Below, one piece after another: positions 10,490 through 21,879 of a stretch of 62,500 nucleotides of DNA (within the stretch, counting starts at the first letter, position 1; each line of letters starts with the position of its first letter). The translations under genes and the position numbers were made by a program. The notes beneath the pieces are model-generated. The model had not been told where the DNA came from. It did no database searches and saw only the letters and a list, made by a program, of their open reading frames with translations. Origin of the DNA: Cryptomeria japonica (taxonomy: Eukaryota > Streptophyta > Pinopsida > Cupressales > Cupressaceae); contig NC_081409.1 of NCBI RefSeq assembly GCF_030272615.1, positions 24,927,906 through 24,990,405 on the forward strand. The letters are read 5' to 3'.

Positions 10490-11675
10490 GATAAAATGAA
10501 TACTATTATACTTATGATTGCACGTGCTACTAAATTTAATTCAGATCTTCAGCAAATGGATGTTTAGTCAACAATTTTGAATGTTGATTTAAAGGAAGAA
10601 ATTTATCTAGTTCAACCTAAAGAATTTGTAAAGAAGGTAGAATAACATTTTTGAAGAATGTTAAAGAAAGAATTAAATATGGTCTCAAACAAGCACCAAA
10701 ATCATGGTATGTGAAAATAATTAAATTCTTCTTTCAATAAGGATATATCAAGAGTAAAAATGATACAAATTTGTACATAAATAATGACGAACATGGGAAT
10801 GTTGTTTCGATTCCATTGTATTTGGATGACTTAATTTAATAAGAGGAAGTGCTAAAGATCTAATTGATGAAATCAAAGAAAAATTATCATAAGCATTTGA
10901 AATGAAGGATTTTGGGAAAATGCATTATTGTTAAAGAATTGATATGCAAGATTGTAAAATAATATGTACTCTATTAGAACATAATTTCAAGTTTTGTTGT
11001 GATTATGATTTTTCAAAAGTCAATGGGACTTTCTATAGACAGATTGTGGGAAGCTTGAGCTACATGACCACTACAAGGCCTAATATTGCATATTCAGTCA
11101 GCATACTAAGCCAATTCATGGCTAACCCTCTTAAGCCTTATTGGAAAGAACCAAAGAGAGGCATTTTGTACTTATAGGGTACCATAAATTCTAGCATTGA
11201 ATATACAACCCAGTTGAATGTTGAGTTGACAAGTTATTTAAATTTCGATTGGGTAGGTGATCTTGATGATCATAAATCAACAACTAGTTATCCATTTTTG
11301 ACATAAGATTAGATGCTTTTTTTTGGAGCAACAAGAAGAAATCAACTATTTCTTTATCATCTACTAAAGATGAGTACAAATCATTGTGTAATGCTACCTA
11401 TCTACCTATGAAGTTGTTTGGCTAAGGAGAATTCTTGAAGATATTGGGCAAAGGCAAGAAGGACCAACTCCAATCAAGTGTGACAATCAAACTACAATCA
11501 AGTTGGCAAGCAATCTAATTTATCATACAAGATCCAAGCATATTGAAACTCAACAATATTTTGTAAGATAAAATTCAATCTCGAGAAATAGAGCTCTAAT
11601 GTTGTAACACAAATGATAATATGGTTGATGTAGTCACTAAGCCATTGGGCAAGATAAAGTTTGTACTGTAAAAAA
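10490..11675 (+). pseudogene. Copia reverse transcriptase / RNase H relic
   Basis: Several frames in order give Copia RT and RNase H segments: KMNTIILMIARATKFN, then LNVDLKEEIYLVQPKEFVKK, the LDDL-like active-site region near 10820, YRQIVGSLSYMTTTRPNIAYS near 11035, FMANPLKPYW, and the RNase H tail near 11530 (TRSKHIETQQYF). Numerous stops and frameshifts make it non-functional. A purine-rich tract (CTCAAGAAAGGG) at 11709-11720 leads into an LTR start. Confidence 0.8.
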
Positions 11676-11720
11676 ATATGTTAGGAATTCATCAAAATTC
11701 AATTATTCCTCAAGAAAGGG

Positions 11721-12009
11721 TGTTAGAATAAATCAAACTGAAATTTAGAAGTATTGCTCATGTGTCAATAAAATTTGAGTAGGAATAAATAAAAGTGTAG
11801 AGTTGTCCTTTAATTCCAATTCGTTGTCAATCTATACTAGTTTGTTGTCAAAAGGTAGGTTGTTGAGTCTGCTATCGAGTCTCTCTATGTTATAAATATG
11901 TATTGGTGCTTACACCTGCAATATAAGAAATCAATAAACTATTTTGTTGTTCGATCTCTGTTACTTTCGTAGTTCTATTTTTCTCTTTGTTATTTGGAGA
12001 TTTGCTACT
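11721..12009 (+). repeat. Copia 3' LTR (right end approximate)
   Basis: Begins TGTTAGAATAAATC right after the polypurine tract and contains a TATAAATAT box-like site near 11891. The right end is set by the start of the NBS-LRR sequence at 12010, not by a clear CA end. No matching 5' LTR was found. Confidence 0.5.
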
Positions 12010-12065
12010 ATTGGAAAGACAACTCTTGCACAAGCTGTCATTTCCACAATAGATAGGGAGCATTA
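12010..12065 (+). pseudogene. NBS-LRR resistance-gene relic, P-loop part
   Basis: In frame from 12010 the sequence encodes IGKTTLAQAV, the P-loop (kinase 1) of an NB-ARC domain, then ISTIDREH. This reading stops at the solo LTR at 12066 and resumes in frame after it (13464). The upstream part of the gene (TIR domain and the first Gly residues of the P-loop) is cut off by the Copia LTR. NB-ARC proteins are cytosolic immune receptors that switch by nucleotide exchange. Confidence 0.65.
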
Positions 12066-13458
12066 TGTTGACTCTTGATTGCCCTTGACGACAAAAAAAA
12101 AGGGTGACATCTTGAAAGGCATGTTGATAAACCATTGGCATATTTTTATTAATAATGATATCATGTCTCATCTGCATATTATTTAGTGAAATTAATGATG
12201 TGTACAACCACGTAATGACTTGGCATCAACTTACCTAGCATTCTTCCACGAGACTCTATTGTGGACTTCAAATGTTTTGAAATCCCATTTTATATTTTGG
12301 TTTCTTAAGTGGTAAAAGAGAAAGAATAAACAATAGCGTTTTATTTTGTTGCACAAACCCTAGAAGGTGCCGCCATGGGTAATTTGAAGGCTTTAACAAT
12401 GATTTTTCTATTTCAGATTTTTACAGAGCAGTAAAAAATTGCAAAATGTTTTTCTCTTTTGTAAAAGGAGATGAGCAGGAATAAAGAGTTTGATGGTTCT
12501 TTTTTTTACAGTCATGTAACTATTTTTTTAAGATAACAAAAGTTTTACAAGGGTTTTATATGCTATAAACAAGAGATTCGTTGTTCATATAGATTTCAGT
12601 TTTCTGGAGCAGATTTATAACTATTTTTAAATGTTATACAAAAATCATGTTTATGTTTATAAACCCTAACTAATATAGTTACCCTATTTTGGAAGGTTGT
12701 TTTTCGAACAGTTTTGATTTTTTTTTTAAAAGTTCATTTTAGTTTTGGAACTGATTCTACATCTTTGGGCATTTATACATATCATGGTCGTGACATTTTG
12801 AAAAATGTGTGAGTGTGAAGAAAAAAAATAAGGTAGGGAAAATTGTGCGTTACATGTTGTGATCAGTGAAAAAGATTGAAAGGGTTTTTCATTACATATT
12901 GTGAAAACTCTATTTTCAAAAGTTCAGTGTGAATTTGATTTTGGAAATCAAGGGCAGAAAGGATTATTGTATTTCATACAAATAACAGAGTATGTGATTT
13001 CTCTGCACTTTATAGCAGTATATTTGTAAAAGGAAATTGTTTCAGTTGTACTCTTATAATCTCAAAGTTGCACAAGTATATTTTTACAATTATGATGTGG
13101 TTGTTGCTCCTTGAAGATAGTGTACAGAGTTGGTTCTCATTGTTATAATAAAAAGGATCTTTACAAGTGGTTTTTCTACCCCAAGAGGGTTTTCCACTCA
13201 TGAAATCTTTGTGTCATGTGTCAAAAGTTTTCCATTAGTTTCATGCTCTGATATGTTGGATTATTTCATTTGTTTTGCATTGTGCTAATTCATACAATTG
13301 TTGTTTTATATCAGCAAGTTCCATGTTACTATGTCATTTATAAAATTAAATGTTATTTACTTCATTTCTGAAATTTCAACTTCTCTTTCAAAACTTCTTG
13401 TATGAGTTAAGTTCTTAGACTCTAATTTACCCCTCTTAGAGTCAATTCACTTCCAACA
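12066..13458. mobile_element. Solo LTR inserted in the NBS-LRR relic
   Basis: Begins TGTTGACTCTTG and ends CACTTCCAACA, flanked on both sides by CATTA (12061-12065 and 13459-13463), a perfect 5-bp target-site duplication. Removing it and one CATTA copy joins the two NB-ARC segments in one frame. The end region (GGTTTTTCTACCCC, GGGTTTTCCACTC) is typical of plant LTRs. No internal retrotransposon genes are present, so it is a recombination product. The solo LTR's own strand is not certain but reads best as +. Confidence 0.8.
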
Positions 13459-13898
13459 CATTACAACTATGGTAGAAGTTGATAAGATGAGAATCCTGAC
13501 AAAAATAACTATAAAGCAATTCAAAAGAAAATTTTGAGAAAGGCCTTTCCAACCTAAAGGGGTCGAAAGCGAATAGAATTTGAAAACGATATCTTTTTCA
13601 AAATACAGCAAATAAGCCAGTGCTTTGGTTTATTGATACTTATCTGATTGCCCAAGATTTGACGATAATTCTGCCAGAAGACTTGGAAGGCCTTCCAAAG
13701 CATAGCAGAATAGTTATTACAGCCAAAAACAAGAGCATCACAAATGTGCTTGTCGAATGTCACCTCGAGCTCAAGGACTATCGTGTCAAAACTTTTCTTG
13801 AGAATCATGTGGTGGAAATTCTATACAATGACTCTACAATTGGTGATCGTATGAAAGATGATCTACAGAAGATTGTCAAAGTCCACAAAAATATATAA
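13459..13898 (+). pseudogene. NBS-LRR resistance-gene relic, NB-ARC middle part
   Basis: After the solo LTR the frame continues with YKAIQKKILRKAFP. A frame change follows, then ANKPVLWFID (kinase 2-like), LPEDLEGLPKHSRIVITAK (RNBS-B-like) and KDYRVKTFLENHVVEIL. Stops at about 13475-13480 and 13542 and a frame change make it a pseudogene. It ends at about 13896 (stop), before the GLPLA and LRR regions. The order and spacing match the NB-ARC of plant TIR-type receptors; the subclass is an inference. Confidence 0.75.
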
Positions 13899-15340
13899 CA
13901 TTGAAACCCTTATTAAATGTAAAATAAGACTTAAAAACAAAGCTTGTACAACAAAGTGGATTCTAAAGGCCTAACAAAGAATACTACCATAAATTTCAAT
14001 TAATATGTAGTACTCAAAATAGTTATGGAAGAGTTGAAAATGATAAAGAAAAATTATATTCAAAATCTTACTCAAGATTATACAAGAAGTATAGGAAAAG
14101 TTCAACATATTACAAAAACCAATTTCACAAAATCTATAGAAAAATAGTTGTTTTCATCTATTAAAATATATTCAACCTTGAAAACCAGCTTTTGAGTTCA
14201 ATTAATACAAACAAGTTTCAAATCTAACAAACATGTGTATAGATTAGCACACATTGTAGGTTTTAGCATTATCTAATCATTTATACTAGTAATATTAACT
14301 TTGTTATTATCACTAATAGACAATTAATATCACTAATAGACAATTGAATGATTTTGTAGCAAAAATACAACATTGAATGCATCTACTATAAAAATGATGA
14401 AAGTGTATCTTATTGACATTAAAAATCTTGCAATGATGGGCCTTACTAAATACTAGATCATCAATTTAACGTTTGTTGATCTTTAAATGAAAACAAGTAT
14501 AAATTGTGTTGCACAATCTCATAGTACATTGGTATAAATCTTCTTCTAGTTCTTTATATAAAATGAGATTTATGGGAAAATTGGTATGTATTTGAACATG
14601 TGCATGCGTAGGACAAAATTAATACTATTGAAGTTGAAAGTTCAAATGTTGTTTTAAAAATTTAGTTTAAAGTAAATGCATTCAATTGTAGAACAATTAT
14701 TTTTACAATATTTTATACTCACCTAACTTGAGATGTAAGAGTTTGAGGCTACTATCATGACCATGTCATTAGGTTTGTTTTTTAACTACATATGATATTT
14801 TTTGAGTTTTATGATATTATAAATTTTGTTATTTAAGGTTTTAATAGTCAAAATGAATAGATCAAACAAATATAGTTAAAAAATAAAAGTGTAAATATCC
14901 AATCTCTAGTAGAAAATAATGTTTCCATTGATTACAATCATACATTAAAATGAGGAAAAGTCTATTGCTTACATCAATATTATTAGTAAGCTCCCATTGT
15001 AATGCTAGAGCAATCAAAACATAGATATATTTATAAAAAAGGCCTTCCATTTAGATTGAATAGATATATTATTTAAAAAATATATATATCAAAATCTAAT
15101 ATCCACTAAAAATAATATTTGTATTTATTGATTATAAGAATACATACAAAATATTGTCACTATCAAATAAAACAATGAATAAAATACAAAAATATGTAAT
15201 TATTTATGAACCCAATTACATATATCCATTGACATACTATTATTATTAAATACAATAATAATAAAGAAAATAATTTTAATTTTATACTATTACCAAAAAC
15301 AAATACTAATAACAATACAACATTACAAATTGTTTGTATT
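13895..15340. repeat. AT-rich dispersed repeat, copy 1
   Basis: Colinear with 16455-16558 plus 21880-23288. Shared landmarks are AACCCTTATTAAATGTAAA near the start, GAGGCTACTATCATGACCAT in the middle and CAATACAACATTACAAAT at the end. No protein coding or terminal repeats were seen, so its class is unknown. A third partial copy of the middle lies at 15365-15670. Confidence 0.7.
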
Positions 15341-15364
15341 GATTCTCAAATGAATATAATATTT

Positions 15365-15670
15365 AGTTATGTAAAATCCCATAGTTATTTGTCATATTCC
15401 ACACTATAGATTTCAAGGTACATCATACATTTCAAAAATCATAAAGGATGAATTTTAAAAAGTAATCATGGATAAGTCTATAAGTTGCACATGACACACT
15501 CGATTGACAAACACAAACAATAAGGTAAATATTCTCATAGTTCTTCATATGAATGAGATTTTTGGTAAAATCATTACGTATCTAAAGATGCACATGTGGA
15601 TAGAAAAATTAGTACTATTGAAGATGAAATTTTGAATGTTGTTTCAAAACTAAGACTTATCATATTCAAA
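15365..15670. repeat. Partial third copy of the AT-rich repeat (middle segment)
   Basis: Shares blocks such as ATCATACATTTCAAAAATCA and ACTATTGAAGATGAAA with 22385-22600 and 14560-14650. Confidence 0.55.
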
Positions 15671-16440
15671 ATGGTGGATTTTAGCTTAAGTGTATGTTCT
15701 ATTTGTGGTTGTAGGGTTAACAAAGGTTGTTAACTCAATGAATGGTGGTATAGTTTTATAAATTTGGAATTAAAAGCTTATATGGAATTATATATCAAAT
15801 TGGGTTTGTTGTGGGTTTGTATCAATGTGATTTTGTTTTGTCGTAATATTGATAAGTATTTCAATTTGATAATATTTTGGTTGTAGGGTTTGAAAGATTT
15901 GTGCATCTCAAGTGTGATTTTAGGATTTGGATCTAATGTATTTATAAGAGGGTTTCATCTTTCTTTGAGGGAAAGGATATTTTTATTTTTTAATGTTGTT
16001 GTCTATTAGAGCAAATAGGAATATTTGGGTTTCTAAATAGTTATGAGTTAAGATTTGATATTTATTTTTTAAATACATTTTATCCCTTTGAAATGGAAAT
16101 ATTTAGAGAACTCATTATTTCAATAGTCAAAACATATAATTTTTTCTATTCTACATTTTAGTACTTTATATCCAAAGGCTCTAGAAAATTCAATTTTATA
16201 GACAATTTTTTTTATTTTTCATTTTTTAAGTCTTGACTCTCAACTTCATATATATTTGATTAAACAAAAACTATTTAACAAATAATATATCTCTAATAGA
16301 GCTCAAAATAAAAAAATTAGAATACAAAAGAAGAAGATACTAGTCAAGTTCTCTTACAGTTGTGAATTAAATATTACCTTAGACACATGGTTTGATAAAA
16401 CAAGAACAAGAAATCTCAAAGTATTTTAAAAAATTCCCAC
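15671..16440. other. AT-rich intergenic DNA, nothing recognised
   Basis: No reading frame, repeat end or RNA gene could be supported on either strand. Confidence 0.5.
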
Positions 16441-16454
16441 TGCAATTAGAGATG

Positions 16455-16558
16455 CAAAAGTATAGAACATTCAAACCCTTATTAAATGTAAACTAAGACA
16501 TAAAGAAAAACAATTTGAGTTGGGACAACAAAATGGATTTTAAAGAACTATAAAAGAA
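16455..16558. repeat. AT-rich dispersed repeat, copy 2, left part
   Basis: Start of copy 2, matching 13900-13985, cut by insertion of the Copia element at 16559. The last five bases, AAGAA, are the left target-site duplication. Confidence 0.7.
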
Positions 16559-16854
16559 TGTTGGAAGTGAACTCCAACAGACTCCTCCTTTTTGCCGCCA
16601 AATCCTTTGGCCCTTCATCTTCTACTGTAAATCTCTTTAAGAGCTGGATGAATATCATTTTAGTTGTGAATTCTGAAGCTGCTTGTAGCTATGTATGTAA
16701 AACCATAATTGGTCATCAATATAATTGATTCCCTCGCTTTGAGTGTGGATGTAGGCAATCTGTCGAACCACAATAAATTGCATGTTTCTTTTTGTCCCTG
16801 TCTATGAATTCATTGTTTAATTTATGCTCTTCTAATTCACATTAAATCCTAACA
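16559..16854 (+). repeat. Copia 5' LTR
   Basis: TG...CA ends and a short inverted repeat inside the start (TGTTGGAAGTGAACTCCAACA). It should contain the element promoter. Confidence 0.92.
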
Positions 16855-16855
16855 A

Positions 16856-16873
16856 TTGGTATCCGAGCGAGGT
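16856..16873 (+). other. Primer binding site (initiator-tRNA-Met-like)
   Basis: TTGGTATCCGAGCGAGG lies one base after the 5' LTR; it resembles the usual TGGTATCAGAGC with one change in the core. Confidence 0.8.
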
Positions 16874-16914
16874 TAGATCGTTGTTAAGATTTCGGTGTTT
16901 GAAATTTCGGAATC

Positions 16915-17592
16915 ATGGAAGAAGCGAAGATAGAGAAGTTCTTCGGTCAGAACTTCAGGTTATGGGAGGTGCAGATGGAGTCCTTGTTGATAAAGCAAGA
17001 CCTTTCACTTGAGCTTGAATGGAAAGCAAAGAAGCCAACTACGATGGCTGATGAAGAATGGGAAAAATTAGACAAGAAGGCAAGAGAAAAAAAATTTCAC
17101 TCGTTGTCCAACAATGTTCTCTTCAATGTCACGGGTGAAGCAACAACGAAAGATGTAGGGGATAAATTAACAGCCATGTATGAAATGGTGTCGCCTGCAA
17201 ATAAAGTGTTTATCATGAAGTGGTTGTACAAGCTTAAGATGAAGGAAGGTTGGGCAATGGCAAATCACATCAATGAATTTAATATATTGATTAGTCAAGA
17301 AACTTCGGTGGGGATGACACAAGATGATGAGAGCAAGGTTGTCCTTTTGTTATGCTCTTTACCAAGCAGTTGGGATGGTGTTGTAACAACCGTTAGCACA
17401 TCGATATCCGGTAAAAATGAGTTAGTTTTTAATTATGTAGTAGCTACTCTTCTTAGTGAGGATTTGAGAAGAAAAAATGAAGAACCTTCATCCAGTGAAG
17501 CCTTAACGGTGGTAAGCATTGAAAATAGAGGTAGGAGACATAATAGAAGAAGAAATCATTATCATAGAATCAGCAAGGAGATCGAAGTCTAG
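16915..17592 (+). pseudogene. Copia gag
   Basis: The frame of 225 codons starts 60 bp after the 5' LTR. It has the Copia gag core (FFGQNFRLWEVQMESLL, then MYEMVSPANKVFIMKWLYKLKM, then LLCSLPSSWDG). It ends in a basic Arg/His-rich stretch and overlaps the next frame (from 17519), so the original gag-pol frame is shifted by one base near 17520-17590. Gag forms the virus-like particle in the cytoplasm. Confidence 0.85.
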
Positions 17593-18960
17593 AAACATAA
17601 ATGGTGATTGTTGGTTTTGTGGCAAATCTAATCATGTAAAGAAGGATTGTAGAAACTACAAAAGGGCACAAGAGAAGGTGTGGGACAGTGAAGCGAATAC
17701 CATCTATGACAAGAATGATGGTGTATTAATCTTTTCAACAACATACACTACTTTGGATTCATGGGTACTTGATTCCGGTGCCTCCCATTATGCTACCTCA
17801 TACCTTGAAGTGTTCATTAACTACAAAGAAGGTCACTTTGGAAATGTTTTCTTAGGAGATAACAAAGCTTGTGAAATTACAAGAAAGGGTGATGTGTTTC
17901 TACCATTAGAAGGTTGTAAAACATGGTTGCTCAAAGATGTTTGGCATATCTCACAATTGAAACAAAATTTGATATCTGTTGGACAACTCTTCGATCAAGC
18001 TCTTAATGTGAATTTTCTTCCGGATACTTGGAAGGTAACTCATAGTACCATGTTGATTGCAAATGGAAATAAATTGGGTAGTCTCTATATATTTAAGACT
18101 CATGATGAAGTGGGAGCTGCAATAGTGGTTGAGGACATCAAAGCGGATCTTTGGCATCAAAGGCTTGGGCATATTAGCAAGAAAGGGCTCCCTATTATGC
18201 ACAAAGGAAATCAGCTTCCAGGTCTCAAACTTGTCGATTTAGCCTTTTGTGAACATTGTCTTTATGACAAACAAAAGCGAGTCAGTTTTTTGAAAGGTGG
18301 GCATGATACGAAGACAATACTGCTAGAGCTTGTATATCCGGATGTTTTTGGGCCTACCGAGGTAACCTCCATTGGAGGAGCTAACTATTTTGTCATCTTT
18401 CTTGATGATTGTACAAGGAAAGTATAGATTTACATGCTCTCTAAGAAATCTGAATTTTTTTAAAACTTTTAAATTTTTAAGGCTTTAGTTGAAAATCAGA
18501 TTGGGCATAAGATTAAGTGTCTACAAACAGATAATGGTGGAGAATTTTTTTCACAGGAATTTGATGGTTTTTGTGCTGATAATGGGATTAGAAGGATTAA
18601 GGTTGTTCCTTTCACTCCTCAAGAAAACGGTGCAGCCAAGAGGATGAACATGACAATCCTTGAAAAGGAACGATGTATGTTATCAAATGCAGGTCTAGGT
18701 AAGGATTTTTTGGTAGAAGCTTGCAACACAACAGTAAACCTAATCAATCGAAGTCCCTCATCTAAATCAGACTTTGGTATTCTGGAAGAGGAATGGTAAG
18801 GGAAGAGGATTTCCTAGTCGCATCTTCACTTGTTTGGATGTGAAGCCTTCTCACATATACCCAAGGAGAAGAGAACTAAATTGGATCCCAAGACGACTTC
18901 AGATTGTGAGATCCAGTTCACAAAAAAATTATTCGCAACAGGAATATTATCTTTAATGAA
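17519..18960 (+). pseudogene. Copia zinc knuckle, protease and integrase
   Basis: The order is CCHC zinc knuckle CWFCGKSNHVKKDC (about 17610), aspartic protease motif LDSGASHYA (about 17770), the GAG-pre-integrase motif LWHQRLGHISKKGL (about 18150), and the integrase core. Acidic residues of the DDE triad are seen in YPDVFGP, in LQTDNGGEF (about 18520) and in QENGAAKRMN (about 18625). The frame is broken by TAG at 18425-18427, shortly after the first Asp, and again between 18460 and 18790. The integrase inserts the cDNA in the nucleus; here it cannot be made whole. Confidence 0.88.
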
Positions 18961-18975
18961 ACTTCTTTCTCTGCA

Positions 18976-19558
18976 TTGCAAGTTCCAAATAAATCAGAAA
19001 TAGAGTATGTTCCTCTATCGGTTTTTGAAAATTATCTTTCACCAATTATGAATAATGGTGGTCTACATCAGTCTTCCCATCAAGTGGGAGTTCCAATGGT
19101 TATTAATCTACCATTTGATTTCAGTTTTCAGTCCCTTGGGCAGAGTCACAATGGTGAAGACACTTATAGCCCTTATAGCCCTTATATTTCATCTTCTTGG
19201 CTCATAACAGAGCCATCACTGTTTGGAACAGGGAAATCGCAACCTCAAATTAAATCCTCACAAATTCGAGCTCACGTGGAGGAATTACAGCCGACCTTGA
19301 CTCTTACCCCGCGACCTGCATCTCAGTCAAAATTGCTTGGTGTAAAGCAGTCTGGACAGTACACACGACAATTTGCACGGCACACTGGGAAATCTTCATG
19401 GCATGTTCGGCAGTCTCCAAGACATGCTGGGGATTCTCCACAGCTCGCTGATCAGTTTTCACGCCTGCCCCGATATTCCCCTTCTACGGGCTCACGACAG
19501 GGGCAATTTATTACAAATGTTGTGGACGGTGTCTCTGCGGCAGACCACATGCGTTACT
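18976..19558 (+). pseudogene. Copia linker between integrase and reverse transcriptase
   Basis: Open frame of about 190 codons rich in Ser, Pro, Gln, His and Arg, with a loose repeat of the type QSPRHAGDSPQLADQFSRLP. Position shows it is the low-conservation linker after the integrase core. No domain is recognised. It stops at 19558-19560; a further open frame (19750-20049) carries on the linker into the conserved AMCQEMDALL motif that begins the RT. Confidence 0.6.
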
Positions 19559-19989
19559 AGGAGCACAATCATACCACGCACTTTAGCCTGACAGCAGAAG
19601 GAAGACGCCTTACTGCGGAGGTTTCTCTCAACGGACAGGTCTCTGGTCAAATTCCTCCACGTCTTGGTGATTATAATCAGCAGAGTGGTCGTCTAGGCTC
19701 TGAGTGTTCTCGACACTCTGCTGCCACACAAGAATTCGGAATTCATTCTGTGCCCAGAACTTTGCCCACAGGAGACTTTGATTTGAATGATCAGAGACAG
19801 AACGATCAAGATAATTTCAGTAGGGATGATCCCACTACTCACATAGAGAACCAATTAAGAAGGTCTACCAGGCAGAGGAGGCCTCTGGCTAAGTTCTCTG
19901 ATTATGAATTAATATTCTGTGAAGAAGCTGAGCCTACCCTGTTAATCGCTGATCAAACAGAGCCTGCAACTTATAAAGAAGCTTGTAAA

Positions 19990-21150
19990 ACTGCAGGTTG
20001 TGATAAATGGCACACTGCAATGTGCCAAGAAATGGATGCATTATTGTGAATTCAGACATGGGATTTGGTACCACTTCTGCCTGATAGAAAGGCATTACGT
20101 AATAAGTGAGTGTATAAATTGAAAGATGAAAGCTGGAGGTCGGAAACGGTATTGAGCAAGACTAGTTGTCAAGGGGTACGCTCAGCAGCAAGACCTCGAT
20201 TTTAAAGAATTTTTTTTGCCAGTAGTCAAAATGACTACCATCCAAGCCATTTTGGAATTGGTTGTAGCATGGGATCTTGAACTTAAACAATTGGATGTGA
20301 AGATGACATTTCTCCATGGCGACCTTAATGAGGAATTGTTTATGCATCAGCCTAAAGGATTTATCAAAAAGGGTCAGGAACATTTCTATTACAAATTGAA
20401 ATGAAGTTTGTACGGGCTTAAGGAAGCCCCAAGACAGTGGTATCTCAAATTTGATAAGTTTATGATTGATCACAAGTTTAATCGCTGTGATTTTGATCCT
20501 TGTATCTATTTTAAAAAGCTTCCTAATGGCAAATTTGATATACTTCTCCTTTATGTGGATGATATGCTAGTTGTTAGCACAAGCATGAAAATTGTTCATG
20601 AGCTTAAAACTCACTTAGCTAATGAGTTTTCCATGAATATTTAGGGGCGGCGAAAAAAATCCTTGGGATGACCATTCTTCGAGATAGGAAAAAGAGAGAA
20701 CTTAAACTATCTCAATAAGACTACATTAAAAAAGTATTGGATAGATTTGGTATGGTGGATGTTAAGTCTGTATGCATCCCCTTAGCCTCTCATTTTCAGT
20801 TGTCATCTCAATTGTGTCCAAAAACACTAGAAGATAAGGAGTTTATGGACAATATTCCATACAAATCTGCAGTTGGGAGTCTTATGTATGCTATGGTGTC
20901 TACTCGTTCGGATATTGCTCATGTTGTGGGAATGGTGAACAGATTTATGGCTAATCCGGGCAAACCACATTGGGAGGCGGGCAAGTATATTTTACGATAT
21001 CTCAAGGGTACTTCATATTTTTGTTTATGTTTTGGGAAGGACAAGGCACACTTGCAAGGGTTTACTGATTCTGATTTTGCTGGGGATTTAGACAAACAAA
21101 AGTCTACTTCAGGTTATGCTTTCACATTTGTTGGGGCAGTGATTAGTTGA
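19990..21150 (+). pseudogene. Copia reverse transcriptase
   Basis: RT blocks in order: KWHTAMCQEMDALL, TWDLVPLLPDRKALRNK, then MTTIQAILELVVAWDLELKQLDVKMTF (given here as motif positions 20230-20310), FLHGDLNEELFMHQPKGF, LYGLKEAPRQWYLKFD, and the catalytic LLYVDDMLVVS at about 20548-20580. Stops at about 20047 and 20107, a frame change near 20200, a TGA near 20402 and a TAG near 20642 break it. Confidence 0.9.
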
Positions 21151-21516
21151 GCTTCAAAATTATAGCATACAGTTGCTCAATCAACTACAGAGGCTGAATA
21201 CATAGCTCTTTCTGAGGGAGCCAAGGAGATGGTATGGTTGCAACTCTTGTTCAGTGAATTAGGTTTGAAGCAATTAGATTTTGCCTTGTTTTGTGATAAT
21301 AGGAGTGTCATCTTTATGACTAAGCATCAGAAATCTCAGCCTCGGTCAAAACATGTCGATGTACATAGTTATTATGTTCATTACATGGTCAAAGAGGGCA
21401 AGTTTCATGTAGACAAAATTCACACCGAGGAGAACCTAGTTGATGTGCTCACCAAAGTTGTTAAATGGGAGAAGTTTGATTTCTGTCAAGCTTCTCTCAG
21501 CCTTTCCAATATATGA
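21150..21516 (+). pseudogene. Copia RNase H
   Basis: Follows RT directly. Motifs: STTEAEYIALSEGAKEMVWL (about 21181), FCDNRSVIFMTKHQ (about 21290), RSKHVDVHSYYV, and the end DVLTKVV. Stop near 21514. An in-frame TGA at 21148-21150 separates it from RT. Confidence 0.85.
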
Positions 21517-21566
21517 TAGAAAGACTAAGTGGGGGAATCTACTCGTGTCACAGTTCGTTGGCCTTC

Positions 21567-21577
21567 AAGTGGGAGAT
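21567..21577 (+). other. Polypurine tract of the Copia element
   Basis: AAGTGGGAGAT directly before the 3' LTR; primer for plus-strand synthesis. Confidence 0.8.
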
Positions 21578-21874
21578 TGTTGGAAGTGAAGTCCAACAGA
21601 CTCCTTCCTTTTTGCAGCCAAATCCTTTGGCCCTTTATCTTCTGCTATAAAGCTATTTAAGAGCTGGTTGAAGATGATTTTAGTTGTAAATTCTGAAGCT
21701 GCTTGTAGTTGTGTATGTAAAACCAGAATTGGTCATCAATATAAATGATTCTCCTGCTTTGAGTGTGGATGTAGGCAATTTGTCGAACCACAATAAATTG
21801 TGTGTTTCTTTTTGTCCCTGTCTGTGAATTTATCGTTTAATTTCTGCTCTTCTAATTTGCATTAAATCCTAACA
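21578..21874 (+). repeat. Copia 3' LTR
   Basis: Colinear with the 5' LTR and ends CCTAACA, followed by the target duplication AAGAA at 21875-21879. Confidence 0.92.
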
Positions 21875-21879
21875 AAGAA

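Larger units (their letters stand above)
16559..21874 (+). mobile_element. Nearly complete Copia LTR retrotransposon
   Basis: Element of 5.3 kb bounded by LTRs of 296 and 297 bp (TGTTGGAAGT...CCTAACA), with target duplication AAGAA at 16554-16558 and 21875-21879. Order is LTR, PBS, gag, zinc knuckle, protease, integrase, linker, reverse transcriptase, RNase H, polypurine tract, LTR, which is the Copia order. A hand alignment of the LTRs gives roughly 27 differences (about 9 %), so the insertion is old. Several stops and frame changes show it is no longer autonomous. Confidence 0.95.
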
